Shown in pieces: positions 32,401 through 44,037 of a stretch of DNA of 64,000 nt. The stretch spans positions 20,395,198 through 20,459,197 of the forward strand of contig NC_056003.1 in the NCBI RefSeq assembly GCF_018446385.1, in the 5' to 3' direction. Under the pieces are notes generated by a model, which saw nothing but the letters and a program-made list of their open reading frames with translations, had not been told where the DNA came from and ran no database searches. This DNA is from Zingiber officinale (taxonomy: Eukaryota; Streptophyta; Magnoliopsida; Zingiberales; Zingiberaceae). How positions within the stretch are numbered: the first letter of the stretch is position 1; each line of letters begins with the position of its first letter. The position numbers and the translations under genes are program-made.

Positions 32401-35400
32401 AGGCATTATAAAATTCCTGCATGAGAAAATAATTAGAATACTCATCGTGTACAGAACATCAATGTAAAGAAAAGAAACTATATGATTTAGAAAAATATAA
32501 ACTTGAACATGCAGGATAAAATAGCATGAAAAAGCGCTTAGCAGTTTCAAGAAAAAAACAACTGCCAACCTTACTGAAGGATGGACACCATTACTAGCAC
32601 AGAACAATGGCTCTTTAAGATGCTTTTATAATATTAGTAAGGTGTTCTAATAACTCTGCTAAGCTAACATAACAATTCAGTAACACATCAAGAAAAACCT
32701 TATTTATTCAATAAAATCCTACTCCAGAGTAAAGCAGATAGTTATCACAATTGAAAAATGTTGAACAATCTTTTTAATCAAAATTATTGAACAATTTAAT
32801 TCACTGCTTACTGGAGCCCATATACAACCTGGCATACCAGGTGCTGTCATAAGTGTTGAACACCAAGAAGAATATTGATAAGTTCATTCATCAATTGAAT
32901 TTATCATGAAAAAATACCTCATTGAAACCCTCTATTTTTTCCTCTGATTAGCAGGATGGAATTGATAGGGAATCGGATATTCTAGGGAATGAAATGAAAT
33001 AGGAATGTAGTAGGAATATGTATGAATTTTCCACTCACTTATACATTTGATTTGCAGAAATTGTGTAATAGAGATGGAATAATCTCCACAAAGGTGACAC
33101 ATTCTTTCCGTCCTCTAACTGACACACAACATAGCATGAGACAACACAACAACACATGTCATGAAGCTCTAAAACAATGCTAACTCAGTTGAAGAATTTC
33201 CCGGATCCACATAAGGCTTTCGTAATGTGGTACGAGGTCAGCAATGACTCTGTGCAAGAGCCATGAAGATTTCACGTGGCAGAAATAACTTCTCTGTAAG
33301 ATCCAGTGATGACAATAGCTTCAGGCAGCTTCTCTTACCATTGATTGTAATTTGTAAGCCTTCCATGGCATCTCGAAACAGTCAAATAGTTTATCTTCTT
33401 CCTCTTCCCTTTCCCCCTTCCCTTATTGTTTGGCATACCCACTCCACCAACACCGGCACTTACCTCTACACCTAGAAACTTGCTTTTGAATAGATTAAGT
33501 ACAGTGTAATAACATAAATACTCTAGTGTTGATGGGTTAATAAATGGACTAGATAAAAAATAAAATGATTAAGGGGGAATAACATCCGTCAGAAATTGAT
33601 ATTCCAGGTCTGTTTTGTTATTTATGAAGATTAAAATAGCTATTCCTGAACATTAAAAATGCTGTCAGATTTATACATAAACAAAAGAATTTATTTCATG
33701 AACTAATCTAAGATGAAAAAAAATCTCAAAACCGAGTTTTAAAGAGGCCACTGGATGTCTCTAAAGAGACCTTAATAGTTCTATTTATAGACAGAACTAT
33801 CATATCTACAAAAATCGATTAATGATGACAGAATGACAATTAAGAGGGCATTTAATAGATAAAATCCACATTAACCAACCTACATAAGAATATAAGATCT
33901 ATAATTACTATTAGAAACTATATATGATCAAAACAAGCTAAACCAAAATGAGGATGTTCCATGACATAAAAAATTAAATACAATAATAGAAAGGCAAAGA
34001 AGACAACTATCTGATAACTTGTTAACTTCATCAGCACAGGATTGGTTTTTCCTTGGTTACAAAAGAACTGCAATACGAAGATTACCAGGTTTTAAATTTT
34101 TGTTACTATTTGACCCAATCATAATATCAACTCAATTTTTCACTTATGCAACAGTTGTAAGCACTTAGTCTAAGCATGTATCAGCTTCCACCAAACTGAG
34201 AGTTTTTTTAAATCAGAATTAACATATAGAAAAATCCCTGCAGTGAATCATACAATCACAATGAGGAGAAGAAAAAAGTGCATCATGAGGTAATAATCTG
34301 AGAAAAAAAAAGGGCACCCCGTGCACGAAGCTCCCATTATGCGGGGTCCTAGGGAAGAATCCATTGTACGCAATCTTATCTGCTTTTTGCAAGAGACTGT
34401 TTCCAGGATTCGAACCCGTGACCTTTAGGTCACAAAGCAACAACTTTACCGTTGTGATAAGGCGCTCCTTCAAAAATAATATGAGACCTAGACAAAAATT
34501 GAAGAGATGGAATAGAGTATACGCCATTCTTCAGTGTCATGGATAACCCATAACAGGATCAAATAGCTAAAAAAAATGTATTTGACAGGCATAGTACAGC
34601 AATAGTACTTTTAATTTGTAAAAAAAAACATGCATAGTCTGAGTGCATAATAGGTATCAATGGATACACACCTGCACAGTTAGATTCTGCACCAACATCC
34701 GATGATCAAATGGAAGATGAAGGCTAGCATGTATAGCAACCACATTAAGTGGTGATTCAACTGTATTTTCCAGAACAAAGCATCACATTAGATGCACATA
34801 ATTCAACATCAACAATAAGAAGGCAAGTGTAGTGTGAAAAAACACCAAAAATTGCATAAAAAGGCAGATGTCAGTAAAAGCATAGCATATGAAAAGGTCA
34901 TTAACATAAAATCAATATACCATCATACAGAACATAATTTCCATGCAGAAGACACAAATACAAGTAAAATTTAGAGAATTTTTTTATTATGCTTATGCTT
35001 AGATTCAGCAATTTCCCAAATGGATACTGTCTGGAAGTAGAAAAGTTTGTTATATATTAAAACTGTCAACATAGGCAATCCACAACAATCTTGGGAAATA
35101 AATCTATCACGTTAAAGAAATGGCAGAAGTAGATCTGTCAAAATAGGAAAACAATTTAGGGAAAGTGTGTTTATTAATTTAAATGAGTACGAGATATTCC
35201 TACTACTACATAATATGTTTGTAGGCATCACACAAGAATACACAACACAAGAAAGTAAAATAAATACTCATAGGACAAAAATAGAAAAGTTATTTACTAT
35301 ATTATGTTTAAATTTTAAAGTTGTTAGAAACCCACCATCATTATGTAAACCAACCAATAACTCAGCTTCTTCTCCAGCTGGTACTACTGCATGGAGACAA

Positions 35401-36793
35401 AGATAAATATATATGTTATAATGCTTCAAAACAACTACCATACCAATTACTTGTGTAATGATTGATCTTCACTAACTTAATACTTACATTTGCCAGCATT
35501 CTTTGGAAATACACAAACAGTATCCACTCCAGGAGCTGGACCAACATCACTAAAAACGTGGGTATCATCACCAACTATCCCAATATCACTTCCTTCAATA
35601 ACTTCAGTTGCAGCAACATCTTCATCTGACTGGCATCGAACTGCCACAGTAAACACATAGTCAGTAAAAGATCTTCTAATGCCACACGTTTATCATACCT
35701 TCATAGAGAAAAAAAGTTAGCAAATAGAGTATATTAACAGGAAAATTTGTACCTCCTAATTTAGTCCAGAATTTTAATTGGTTAATAAACATTGTAAAAA
35801 CTTTATATACGAACATTAAAGGTAAAAAATCAGAATCTGAGTTAGTTTCACACTGGGTGATCCTTGACCAGAAGAAAACCGATAAACTTAAAAACTCATT
35901 TCAGGGATGGAAGTCAAGAAAATTTGATTTAACTCTTTGCTCAATCCTTTCGGATCACTTCACAAATCTGTCATAGGATTTTGGTATAAAAGAAAATTCA
36001 AAACTTCATTCACATTTCCCTCGCAAGTGGCAGGCAATTAACCATTAAGAATAATCAAACTGTTACATTAGGAGAAAGGATTTTGCGAAATGTAATTTTA
36101 GAATTCATGAAAATCCAACAATTCCTAGTTTCACCGAAAACAATTATTTGATAACATGAGTGGGGCCATACTGATTAAAAAAAAAGTTTGTCATAGAAAC
36201 ACGGTTGGAAATCAGGTTAAAGATTGCATGTACAGATGCTGAGAAAAATTTTGCCCGAAGAATTTTCTGCTGGTGCTGGAAGTTCAAAGGGCGGCGTAGT
36301 AGAACCTTCAGTAATTCATCCAAAAAAAGGAAACCTTTCGTATCCCATTGTCTTATATTAAAAACAATAAAATAAAATAGATTTATTTTACTGTTTTTGT
36401 TGTTCCAATTTCAGTTCCAATCCTTCGATTTTGCAGTTTCTTTTATTGTATTCCGCACTCTTTACGTATCCTTTTCCCCTTAGAATCAATACATGAGTCA
36501 TGGTGCCGAGAAAATGAAATAGATCTACGTAATGCCCAATTATACAGATCCAAAATCTCCATGAGCAGGAAACAACTACGATATCAAAATAGGTGCGCAG
36601 GCAAAAAAAAATATATAGCAACAATCAGCCCCCTAGGGTTCGATGAAGGTTTGCAACAGCTGATCGACAGGTTCAAGCTATCGGAGAAACCAAGAAGAAG
36701 GGTTGGATCGGGGATCGGGAAGAATATACCTTGAAGGAGAGGGGCCCCTACGAGTAGAAGCGCGAGTAGGACGGCGCAAACCCTTATCACCAT
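29414..36793 (-). CDS. SSR1: Translocon-associated protein subunit alpha (TRAP-alpha), 8 exons, 253 aa
   Basis: Exons on the minus strand: 36793-36730, 35640-35488, 35386-35336, 34760-34672, 32416-32339, 32138-31935, 29697-29626, 29464-29414. Each has GT-AG borders, and the phases join without a break into 253 codons plus TAG. The protein starts with a signal peptide (MVIRVCAVLLALLLVGAP). An acidic luminal stretch follows (DEDVAATEVIEG), then the conserved lumenal domain (LNVVAIHASLHLPFDHRM), three N-glycosylation sequons (near 115, 123 and 170), one membrane segment (about 185-206) and a basic cytosolic tail ending KSKSKKKK-like. The family is the ER-membrane TRAP complex beside Sec61, which aids translocation of secretory proteins. 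SSR1 is the animal name. The length matches the family (about 250-260), so the gene looks intact. Confidence 0.95.
30110..30465. repeat. Degenerate direct duplication (~145 bp) in a TRAP-alpha intron
   Basis: Segments about 30110-30255 and 30325-30465 share AACCTATGTTTTTG/AACCTACGTTTTTG, GATCAGCT, TCTAGTTGGAT and GGCACTCT in the same order. The origin is unknown. They lie in the 2.2-kb intron between exons 6 and 7. Confidence 0.6.
34303..34474 (-). repeat. Au-type SINE (tRNA-derived) in TRAP-alpha intron
   Basis: Read on the minus strand it starts GGAGCGCCTTATCACAACGG and carries a Pol III B box GGTTCGAATCC (34395-34405). It has the Au-family body (TCTTGCAAAAAGCAG, ACCCCGCATAATGGGAGC) and ends in a T run. 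Flanks AATAATCTGAG and AATAATATGAG (10 of 11 alike) are the likely target duplication. It lies in the intron between exons 4 and 5, in the same orientation as the gene. Confidence 0.85.
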
Positions 36794-37003
36794 GGCGGAG
36801 AGGAGATCGAAGAATCGCACAGCGACCGCTCGAAAGAAATAATAATTCACAGAAATGGAATGGGCAGTCAATGTTCGATCGGATCCAGCGTACAAATAAC
36901 CGTGCGTGCCCTTTTTCACCCTGTGTGTGCGCTAAATCCTATCCATTCTATCCTGTAAATGGAATCGTACAATTCCAAAGGATATCCGTTCGATGGGACG
37001 CAC

Positions 37004-37088
37004 TACGTCATCAGCACCTTCGAGACGCGAAGAGCGGAGATGTGGTTCAGTTTGTCTTGAACGCGGCTCCGATGAAAGACACGTCATC
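37004..37088 (-). promoter_or_regulatory. Two (C/T)ACGTCATC elements upstream of TRAP-alpha (possible ER-stress sites)
   Basis: On the plus strand TACGTCATC (37004-37012) and CACGTCATC (37080-37088) lie 210-300 bp upstream of the TRAP-alpha ATG. Both read GATGACGT(A/G) on the gene strand. The CACGTCATC core equals the 3' part of the plant unfolded-protein response element bound by bZIP60/bZIP28. This fits an ER translocon gene but is inference from motif only. Confidence 0.45.
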
Positions 37089-37109
37089 GACAGGGAGTGC
37101 GGAGCGGCG

Positions 37110-39026
37110 ATAAAGTAAATTCTGCGGAGGACTCCAGGACCGTCATTCATTTTATTATTTTTATTGTTTTAGTTGACAATAGATACTTTATTTAAAGCCT
37201 ATTGAATCAGAAAATGTTTATAATGGACGGCTAACGTTTAAGTTAATTATCCATTAAAAAAATCATCATAATGACAGAAAAACAAAAACAAAAAAAAAAG
37301 ATAAATCACCGTTGATTTCGATTAACAAATGTAGGTTATCATAATTTTTATTATTATCATAATTACTTTTTTATTATTATTATTATTTTTATTATTTTCT
37401 TTTTTTCCTACTTTATCTTGCCTTCTTGCAACGGAAACATGTAAAAAGCTTTCCAAAAAAATATTGTTAGGCAAAATTTTAAAGATTACCTCTTATATAT
37501 TATTTCCATTAAAAAGGATTGCTTTATTACAAATATTAAAATAATTGATCGAATTAAGATGTTTGGTTAATTTAAAATTTTGTTTTTAAAACAAAAAATT
37601 ATATTATTTTGATTTACTGTTTATCAAATTTAAATTTAATAATAATAATAATAATAATAATAACGACTTATTTTTTATTATTTTTATTTTTGCCCCGATA
37701 TTCTTCCTTTTGTCATTCTCCTCACTGAAACGTCCAAATCGAAATTCCAGAAACAAACAAAATTGCCCATTTGCCCGCAGGCCGCATCTGATGTAGAATA
37801 CCAGCAGAAAAATTCCGGAGGCCGCACACCGTTCTCTCCTAAGCATGGATTATACTCCGTATTCTTAACATATATTTGTCGGAATTACAGGGAATTGCAA
37901 ATCATAAAAATCCAATTTATACTTATCAATGACTTGATAATTTCATACACGAGTTGATCGCGACGAATCAAGTTTGTACCGCCGAGTAAACTGCACGGCA
38001 AATATGAAGAAACGAGGGGGAACAAAGGTGCCTCGCTTGGGCAAGATATTTGATTCGTCCCATGGGCACGCGCGTGAAAGATACTCTCCCCAAGGGCGGA
38101 ACCAGGTTATAACTTACTCTGGCATGTAGCCTAGAGACTGACGATGTTAAATCTTAAATTTACAGTGAAAAATAAATGAAAAATATAAGAGAAAGAGGAA
38201 TTAGCATAGGGTGACGGCATCGGAGTCGACGGTCATTGCTCACAATTTGGAATCAGCACGGATAGATCATCCAAGTTGGCTCCACCATTGACTCTCCCCA
38301 TATATATTCATAACTTAAATGTTTGTAGCATTATCTTATTTTACTCCAATAAGTTAAATAATATGGGTTCGGGTGTCATTGTCTGGGGTTAGCATTCCGA
38401 CTATGTGCTTTCAGTTGTGTACCTGCATTTACCTCCCTTCATATCCGTAGGACCGACTCTAGGGGGGCCGCTGATGCGACAGTTCCATATTTTTTTTTCA
38501 ATAAGTTAAATATTTGGTATACATTATAAATTAACTATATAACTATGAAACTCACAATGCGAAGCTAAGTTAGACTAAAGGGTAGCATAATTGCAACAAA
38601 TGGGATAAAGAGATCAATTCATGTTGAGTGCATATGTCCACTAGTAAAAAAAATCCCTTCCGCTCCAAAATAATTTGATGATCCACTATAAATTGATTTC
38701 ATAATTTATCACTTTTCACACCATCAAACTTAATCACCTGTTACAATAATAAGACTCCGAACGTTAAACTAAATTCTGAAACTCCTTCCATTTACATTTC
38801 AAACGGTCGCGGTACATCATATTCACATCCATCATGAACAAATAGTGATTAATGATTAATTAGCGAATCACCCTCGACGGCTTGAAGAAAACCAGTTCCT
38901 GACAAAAAAAATTGTCAAGAAACGCATGATTTTAATTTTTTTTTTTCTTTAACAAGAAACTCCTCTGGTGCACATCAAACATGATCCAAGAGTCCTCGAT
39001 CGATTCCTTCATTTCTGATCAAGTAG
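37110..39026. other. Intergenic DNA between TRAP-alpha and FLZ genes
   Basis: AT-rich with an (AAT)n microsatellite (about 37637-37663). The part near 38880-39026 is probably the 3' UTR of the FLZ gene. No convincing coding region is seen. Confidence 0.5.
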
Positions 39027-39454
39027 TTAGCCAGCGACAACTGCAGTAGCATCGGCCCTGAAGCAGTTCTTCTCCTCACAGTTAGAAGGAACACCGATCA
39101 AGGTCGGCTTCCTTTTCATAGGCAACGACGACGTCGACAATGGCGACGAGTTCACTCGATCGTTCTCGAGAGCTTCGTCCATGTCCATCTGCTCCCACCG
39201 GCATTCCCTGCTGCAGAAAGGAGTGTCCCCTCTGCAAAACAAAAAAGCACAATCCGAATATGTCACTCCTCGGCATATTAATTAATTAATTGATTAATTT
39301 CCCCAATCTCAGTATAGTCGATTGTTTGAGCGAACCTGTACATGAAGATGTCCTCGTTCCGGGCGATGGGCTTCTTGCAGAGGAAGCAGGCGTCGAGGAA
39401 GTGGTGGGGCCGGCGGGCGGCGGGGTGGTCGCGGAAGAACCTAAGGGACGACAT
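39027..39454 (-). CDS. FLZ-type zinc-finger protein (DUF581), 2 exons, 107 aa
   Basis: Exon 1 (39454-39336) and exon 2 (39231-39027) join in phase across a 104-bp GT-AG intron. The plant-specific FLZ domain spans residues 18-60, starting HFLDACFLCKKPIARNEDIF. Its Cys residues at 23, 26, 46 and 50 give the C-X2-C and C-X3-C zinc ligands, followed by the RWEQMDMDEA helix. The N-terminus is short and basic (MSSLRFFRDHPAARRPHH). The tail is Ser-rich with a KRKP patch. FLZ proteins are adaptors that bind SnRK1 kinase subunits. At 107 aa it is a small member. A TATA-like ATATAA lies near 39553-39558, about 100 bp upstream of the ATG. Confidence 0.93.
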
Positions 39455-40071
39455 GGTCTTGATGGTGAGCTTAGCTTTGGGATCTCTTTGTGGTTACTGA
39501 ATGTCAGGTCAGTTCAGTTGTTGAAGGTAGAGGAGGAGCCAGGAGTAGCGAGTTATATGGCTGCAAAGGGAAGGAAACCCAGGGGTGGAAAAACTGGCAG
39601 GAAGCAAAATCTATTGGCTGGGCTTTGAAGGGCTTCACATTGTGCTTTTTTTTAATAAAATAAAAATGGATCCCTTCATAAATATTCATTGCACGTTTTG
39701 ATGTCGCAAGCTGTTTTGCAAATCAAAACAAAGGGAAAAAAAAACCACTTTGGTCAAAATTCATCACACAGTGTGTGGATTTTGAAGTGATAAGTTAATT
39801 TGCAAATTAGATTGTGATGTCAGTTTGAACTTGTAAATATCTACAACCTCTAGTCAACTCAACTGGGCACCCCGATAAGAACCACATGAAAATTTATCTA
39901 GAATTAAGGTTTCTTTTGATAAAGAAGATTCGCTGTAAATTAATCTGATCAGCTACCTTAGCTTAATTATATGCATTTTACTCAATTTTGAAGTCACGAC
40001 CTGATGTATAAATCAACTTTCAATTAAAAAAAAAAAAAACAATTTTAACAACGTGAGTGTGTAGACGCTAA
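39455..40071. other. FLZ promoter region and intergenic DNA
   Basis: The promoter side of the FLZ gene has the TATA-like box near 39553. Unassigned AT-rich DNA follows, with an A-run near 40026, up to the start of the Harbinger-like element. Confidence 0.5.
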
Positions 40072-40516
40072 GAGCATCTCGGTGCTCCCACTAGTGACTT
40101 GGAGGGAGTGACGATCCTTTCATTGAAGGAGCGGCTCCGTATTTAGTGAGCCGTTCTGTCATTTTTATTATTATTATTTAATATTTATATTAAAAAAAAT
40201 ATTGAATATGAGTAATATTGAAATAAAAAAGAGACATTGAGAAAATACAATGGCTAATTTTATAGTCGTTGTTCAACTTATAAATTTTTTTTTAATATTT
40301 TATGTATTCTTATTTTTCCATTCATCATTCCATTCTCTATTTCTTTTATCTTTTCATTCTTAATTTGTATTCGAGATGGATGAAAATTTCAATACTTCTT
40401 TTATAAATCTTTTAAATTCTACAAATGCGGGAAAAAATACATCTTCTCAAAATACCTCATTCCTCCAAACCATGATGCCCAATATCCTCAATTTTTTTCT
40501 CACATGCAATACCGTC
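40072..40516 (+). mobile_element. PIF/Harbinger-like element, left part with start of ORF1
   Basis: The left end is GAGCATCTCGGTGCTCCCAC, preceded by TAA, matching the GAGCATCTC-type terminus and TAA target of PIF/Harbinger elements. An ORF starts at 40376 (MDENFNTSFINLLNSTNAG), with a Ser/Asn-rich N-terminus like that of the Myb/SANT-type ORF1 of these elements. The ORF is cut by the gypsy element at 40517. The rest is at 51742-52544. The right end is not seen, because a copia element interrupts that side. Confidence 0.65.
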
Positions 40517-41363
40517 TGATCCGGTAGTAAGAATAGGGGACCTCGTCCTGTGGAGTCAACGCCACGTGGAAGTCAAAGTGACAGTTGTCCATCCGGGGAG
40601 GGCCGGGTCCGACCGACCGGCCGACCGGCCGGTGGAATCGAACGTCCGGAGATGGATGGGTCCGACCGACCGGCCGATCGCCTGGTGTTCGGCTGATGGT
40701 TAAAGGCGCCCTGTCAAAATCAAGGTTCCGACGCTCAGTGGAGAATGTCGCAGGGCCGAGCGGACTGCACGCTCGGCCAAAGCCATAAGGTAACGTACTG
40801 CTAATAGTCTCCACAAAGCACGTGATGGAAAATCTCCCCAAGTAAACAATCGCATATGTCCGGCCGGATGTTGAGGGAACTGTCCGGCCGGACGCCAGAT
40901 ATGGAGTAAAGGGGAAAAGGACAAGGGACATCTTTTTCTGATAGCAGGTATGTTTCACGTGTAGGCCATACTCCAAATCTTCTGACAGGAGGTTCCGCTG
41001 TCCCATCGAGGACATGCTTGGACTGTAGCAGTATGAGTTAGGTAAGCTCACTAACAAGCCCTTACTAGGGCATGGGCCATGGACACGTGTACACCTTGAT
41101 ATGTGTACACTCGCTTCTTCGTTGCCCTATATAAGGGCCCTCATCCTTCACCGGAGGTACGCTTTCTACGAGTTTTGGAGCCACTTTTTCTCTCTTGAGC
41201 TTCGCCTAACTTGAGCGTCGGAGGGTCGCCGCCGGGAACCCCTTCCCAGCCCGACTTCTGTGCAGGTTCGCCGGAGGTTCGTGCAACCAGTCGAAAACCC
41301 ACGTCAACAGCCGGGGAGCGCCACGTGCCCAGCGTCCGTTGATTCAGCATTCGGACAGGATCA
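40517..41363 (+). repeat. 5' LTR of the Tat element, with TATA box
   Basis: A TATA box (CTATATAAGG, 41127-41136) lies about 230 bp before the LTR end. A primer-binding-like TTTGGCGGCGTCTGTGGGAA starts at 41365. GGCCGACCGG-type repeats occupy the first 200 bp. Confidence 0.9.
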
Positions 41364-41408
41364 ATTTGGCGGCGTCTGTGGGAACGCTCCTGCATCCGAA
41401 CGGAAGCA

Positions 41409-42557
41409 ATGGACGAGACTGGACGACAACACACGGTGACGCTCTCTACGGAGGAACTCGATGCCCTGGTCGAGTTGAGGGTCGCTAAGCTTGTGGAGCA
41501 GAAACAGAAATCAGCAGCCGAGCGGCCGGAGCAGCAAGCAACGTCTGCTTCTGGTGGCCGAGCGGAGGCACCTCAAGCCACCGTTGCATTTCACCGGGCC
41601 CTATTCCGCACCCCCGAAGTCGTACCCACTCATAGAGATAGGGGATCTTCTTCGGATGAAATGCCGAGACGAGACGACAGGAAAGGGAAAGCCCCCCGAG
41701 CGGACGCATCGCCTGAGCGGATTAATCGCCAATTCTCAGAAGTCATCTTGAAGGATCCTCTGCCAAAGCATTACGTGCCCCCAACGATCGGGGAATACAA
41801 TGGAACCACCGATCCGGACGATCATTTGGGCAAGTTTGATAACACGGCAACCCTGCATCAATACACAGATGGGGTGAAGTGTCGGATTTTCCTCACCACC
41901 CTCTCTGGGTCGGCTCAACGGTAGTTTCGGAGGCTGCCGGACGGATCCATCACGAGCTTCAAGGAGTTCCGAACGGCCTTCCTCCACCATTTTGCGAGCA
42001 GTCGACGCTACCAGAAAACGAGCGTGAGCCTGTTCGCCATCAAGCAAGAAGCCCGTGAATCGCTCCGAGCTTACATCCAGCGGTTCAACAAAGTGGCGAT
42101 GGACATTCCAACGGCCACCTCGGAAACCATGATGAATGCCTTCACACAAGGCCTAGTGGATGGAGATTTCTTCCGATCGCTCATCCGAAAGCCGCCCCGA
42201 GACTATAATCACATACTACACCGGGCGAACGAATACATCAACGTGGAAGAAGCGCAAGCGGCTAGGAAAAAAGAAACTCCAACCGAGCGGGCTCCTCCGG
42301 CCGAGCGGAAACAACACGCCACTCATCAGCCGCCCAGAGGACCAAGGGCCGAAGCAATCCGATCCCCCCATGCCAGGTCCCACGTGCAAGAGGTAGCCGC
42401 CGCCAAAGAAGAAATGGACCCCGATGTTCTGCTCCTTCCACCGGACGGATATGCACAACACAAGGGATTGCCGAAGTCTTCCCTTCGTGGCTCATCCTGT
42501 GCCCCGGAATGGCGGCCGACGGTCTCCCTCAGTCGACAGGCGGCAGAGAACACATGA
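41409..42557 (+). pseudogene. Tat gag, interrupted by an in-frame TAG
   Basis: The ATG lies about 45 bases after the LTR. The N-terminus is acidic and coiled, with low-complexity Arg/Pro-rich stretches. The retrotransposon gag core runs from about 41760 to 42260, with KYHYVPPTIGEY-like and LRAYIQRFNKVAMDI segments. A TAG at 41922-41924 replaces a Trp codon position in the conserved core. The frame then stays open to 42557, while a +1-shifted frame takes over from about 42424. Gag packages element RNA into particles. Confidence 0.85.
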
Positions 42558-44036
42558 AGCCGATCGGACGCGAACCGATAGGCGACAGCAACAGACTCCC
42601 GATCGGCATCGCTCTCCAAGGCAGGAGAATCGCCGAATGTCACGAGAAAGGTCTCGACCATCCGCTCGGGAAGAAGAGAATAGAAGTAACACTTCCCGAG
42701 GCGAGATCAACATTATCGCTGGCGGGCCGACCGGAGGAGACTCCAACCGAGCAAGAAAGGCGAGCGTCCGGCAGCTCCAAATCCATGCGGTCGGTTGCAG
42801 CAGAGAGTGGGCGAGCGGACCCGAAATCAGTTTCGGGCCAGGGGACTTGGAAGGAGTTGAAGTACCCCATGACGATGCTCTACTCATCAAAGCGGTAATA
42901 GTCAATTACACTGTTCACCGCGTATTTATTGACACAGGAAGCTCGGTCAACATCATATTTAAGAAGGCGTTCGATCAACTACAAATCGACCAAGCCGAGC
43001 TGCTGCCCATGACAACCCCGCTCTACGAGTTTACGGGCAATGAAGTCCTACCGGTCGGGCAAGTCCGGCTAGCTATTTCGTTGGGAGAGGAGCCGCTCAG
43101 AAGGACGCGAACTGCAAACTTCGTGGTGGTCGACTCTCCCTCATCATACAACGTCATTTTGGGACGACCAGCACTCAGCGAGTTCCGGGCGGCCGTCTCC
43201 ACCTTCCACCAGAAGATCAAATTCCCCGTCGAAGACAAAGTAGGAGAAGTACGGGGAGACCAGCTGGCAGCTCGGCGATGCTACATTGAAATGGTCCGAG
43301 CAGAAGCAAGTTCCGCTCGGAAATCGCCCCGCATCGAGGTAAACGCCATAACTGAAAAGTCTCCCTCTTTAGTTTATGAAGAAAAAGAGAAAGTGCAGAT
43401 ACACCCGACCCGATCGGAGGGCACAACCTTCGTCGCGTCCGATCTGGGGGCCAATCAGAAAGAAGAGGTAATCCAATGTCTCCGAAGAAACCATGATGTC
43501 TTCGTCTGGTCGACGCATGAGCTGCCCGAAATTTCACCAAGTGTAGCGCAGCATGAGCTCCACGTCCGACCGGACGCTCGGCCTGTGAAGCAGAGAAAAA
43601 GAGATTTCAGCGCCGAGCAGAATGCCATCATCCGAGCGGAGGTGGAGAAGCTTTTGGAAGCTGGCCATATACGTGAGGTGCAGTTCCCGAGTTAGCTGGC
43701 TAACGTGGTATTAGTCTCCAAGCCGAGCAACAAGTGGAGAGTATGCATAGATTTTCGGAACCTCAACAAAGCTTGCCCGAAAGACTTTTATCCTCTGCCC
43801 CGGATAGATCAGTTGGTGGACTCTATGGCCGGCTGCGAATTAATATGTATGCTCGATGCTTACCAAGGCTATCATCAAGTGTCGCTCGCCCGTGAAGATC
43901 AAGAAAAAGTCAGCTTCGTGACGGCCGACGGCACATATTGCTATAATGTAATGCCGTTCGGATTGAAGAATGCGGGAGTCACCTATCAGCGCTTGATGAA
44001 TAAAGTATTCAGATAGCAGATCGGGTGAAATCTGGA
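42424..44036 (+). pseudogene. Tat zinc knuckle, protease and N-terminal RT, with stops
   Basis: It starts with a CX2HX4HX4C variant knuckle (CSFHRTDMHNTRDC at about 42427), the form common in Tat elements. An Arg-rich linker leads to an aspartic protease with an intact VFIDTGSSVNIIF motif near 42930. RT begins near 43560 (LNKACPKDFYPLPRID; LDAYQGYHQV; MPFGLKNAGVTYQRL). Stops lie at 43693 (TAG), 44014 (TAG) and 44026 (TGA), the last two just before the YVDD box. Confidence 0.88.
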
Positions 44037-44037
44037 A

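Noticed and set aside
36703-37113. 136-aa plus-strand ORF over the first TRAP-alpha exon
   Set aside because: Antisense shadow of exon 1 and promoter; no domain.
41485-42905. Several antisense ORFs in gag-pol
   Set aside because: They are GC-rich shadow frames of gag-pol without splice or domain support, unlike the gene at 48008-50254.
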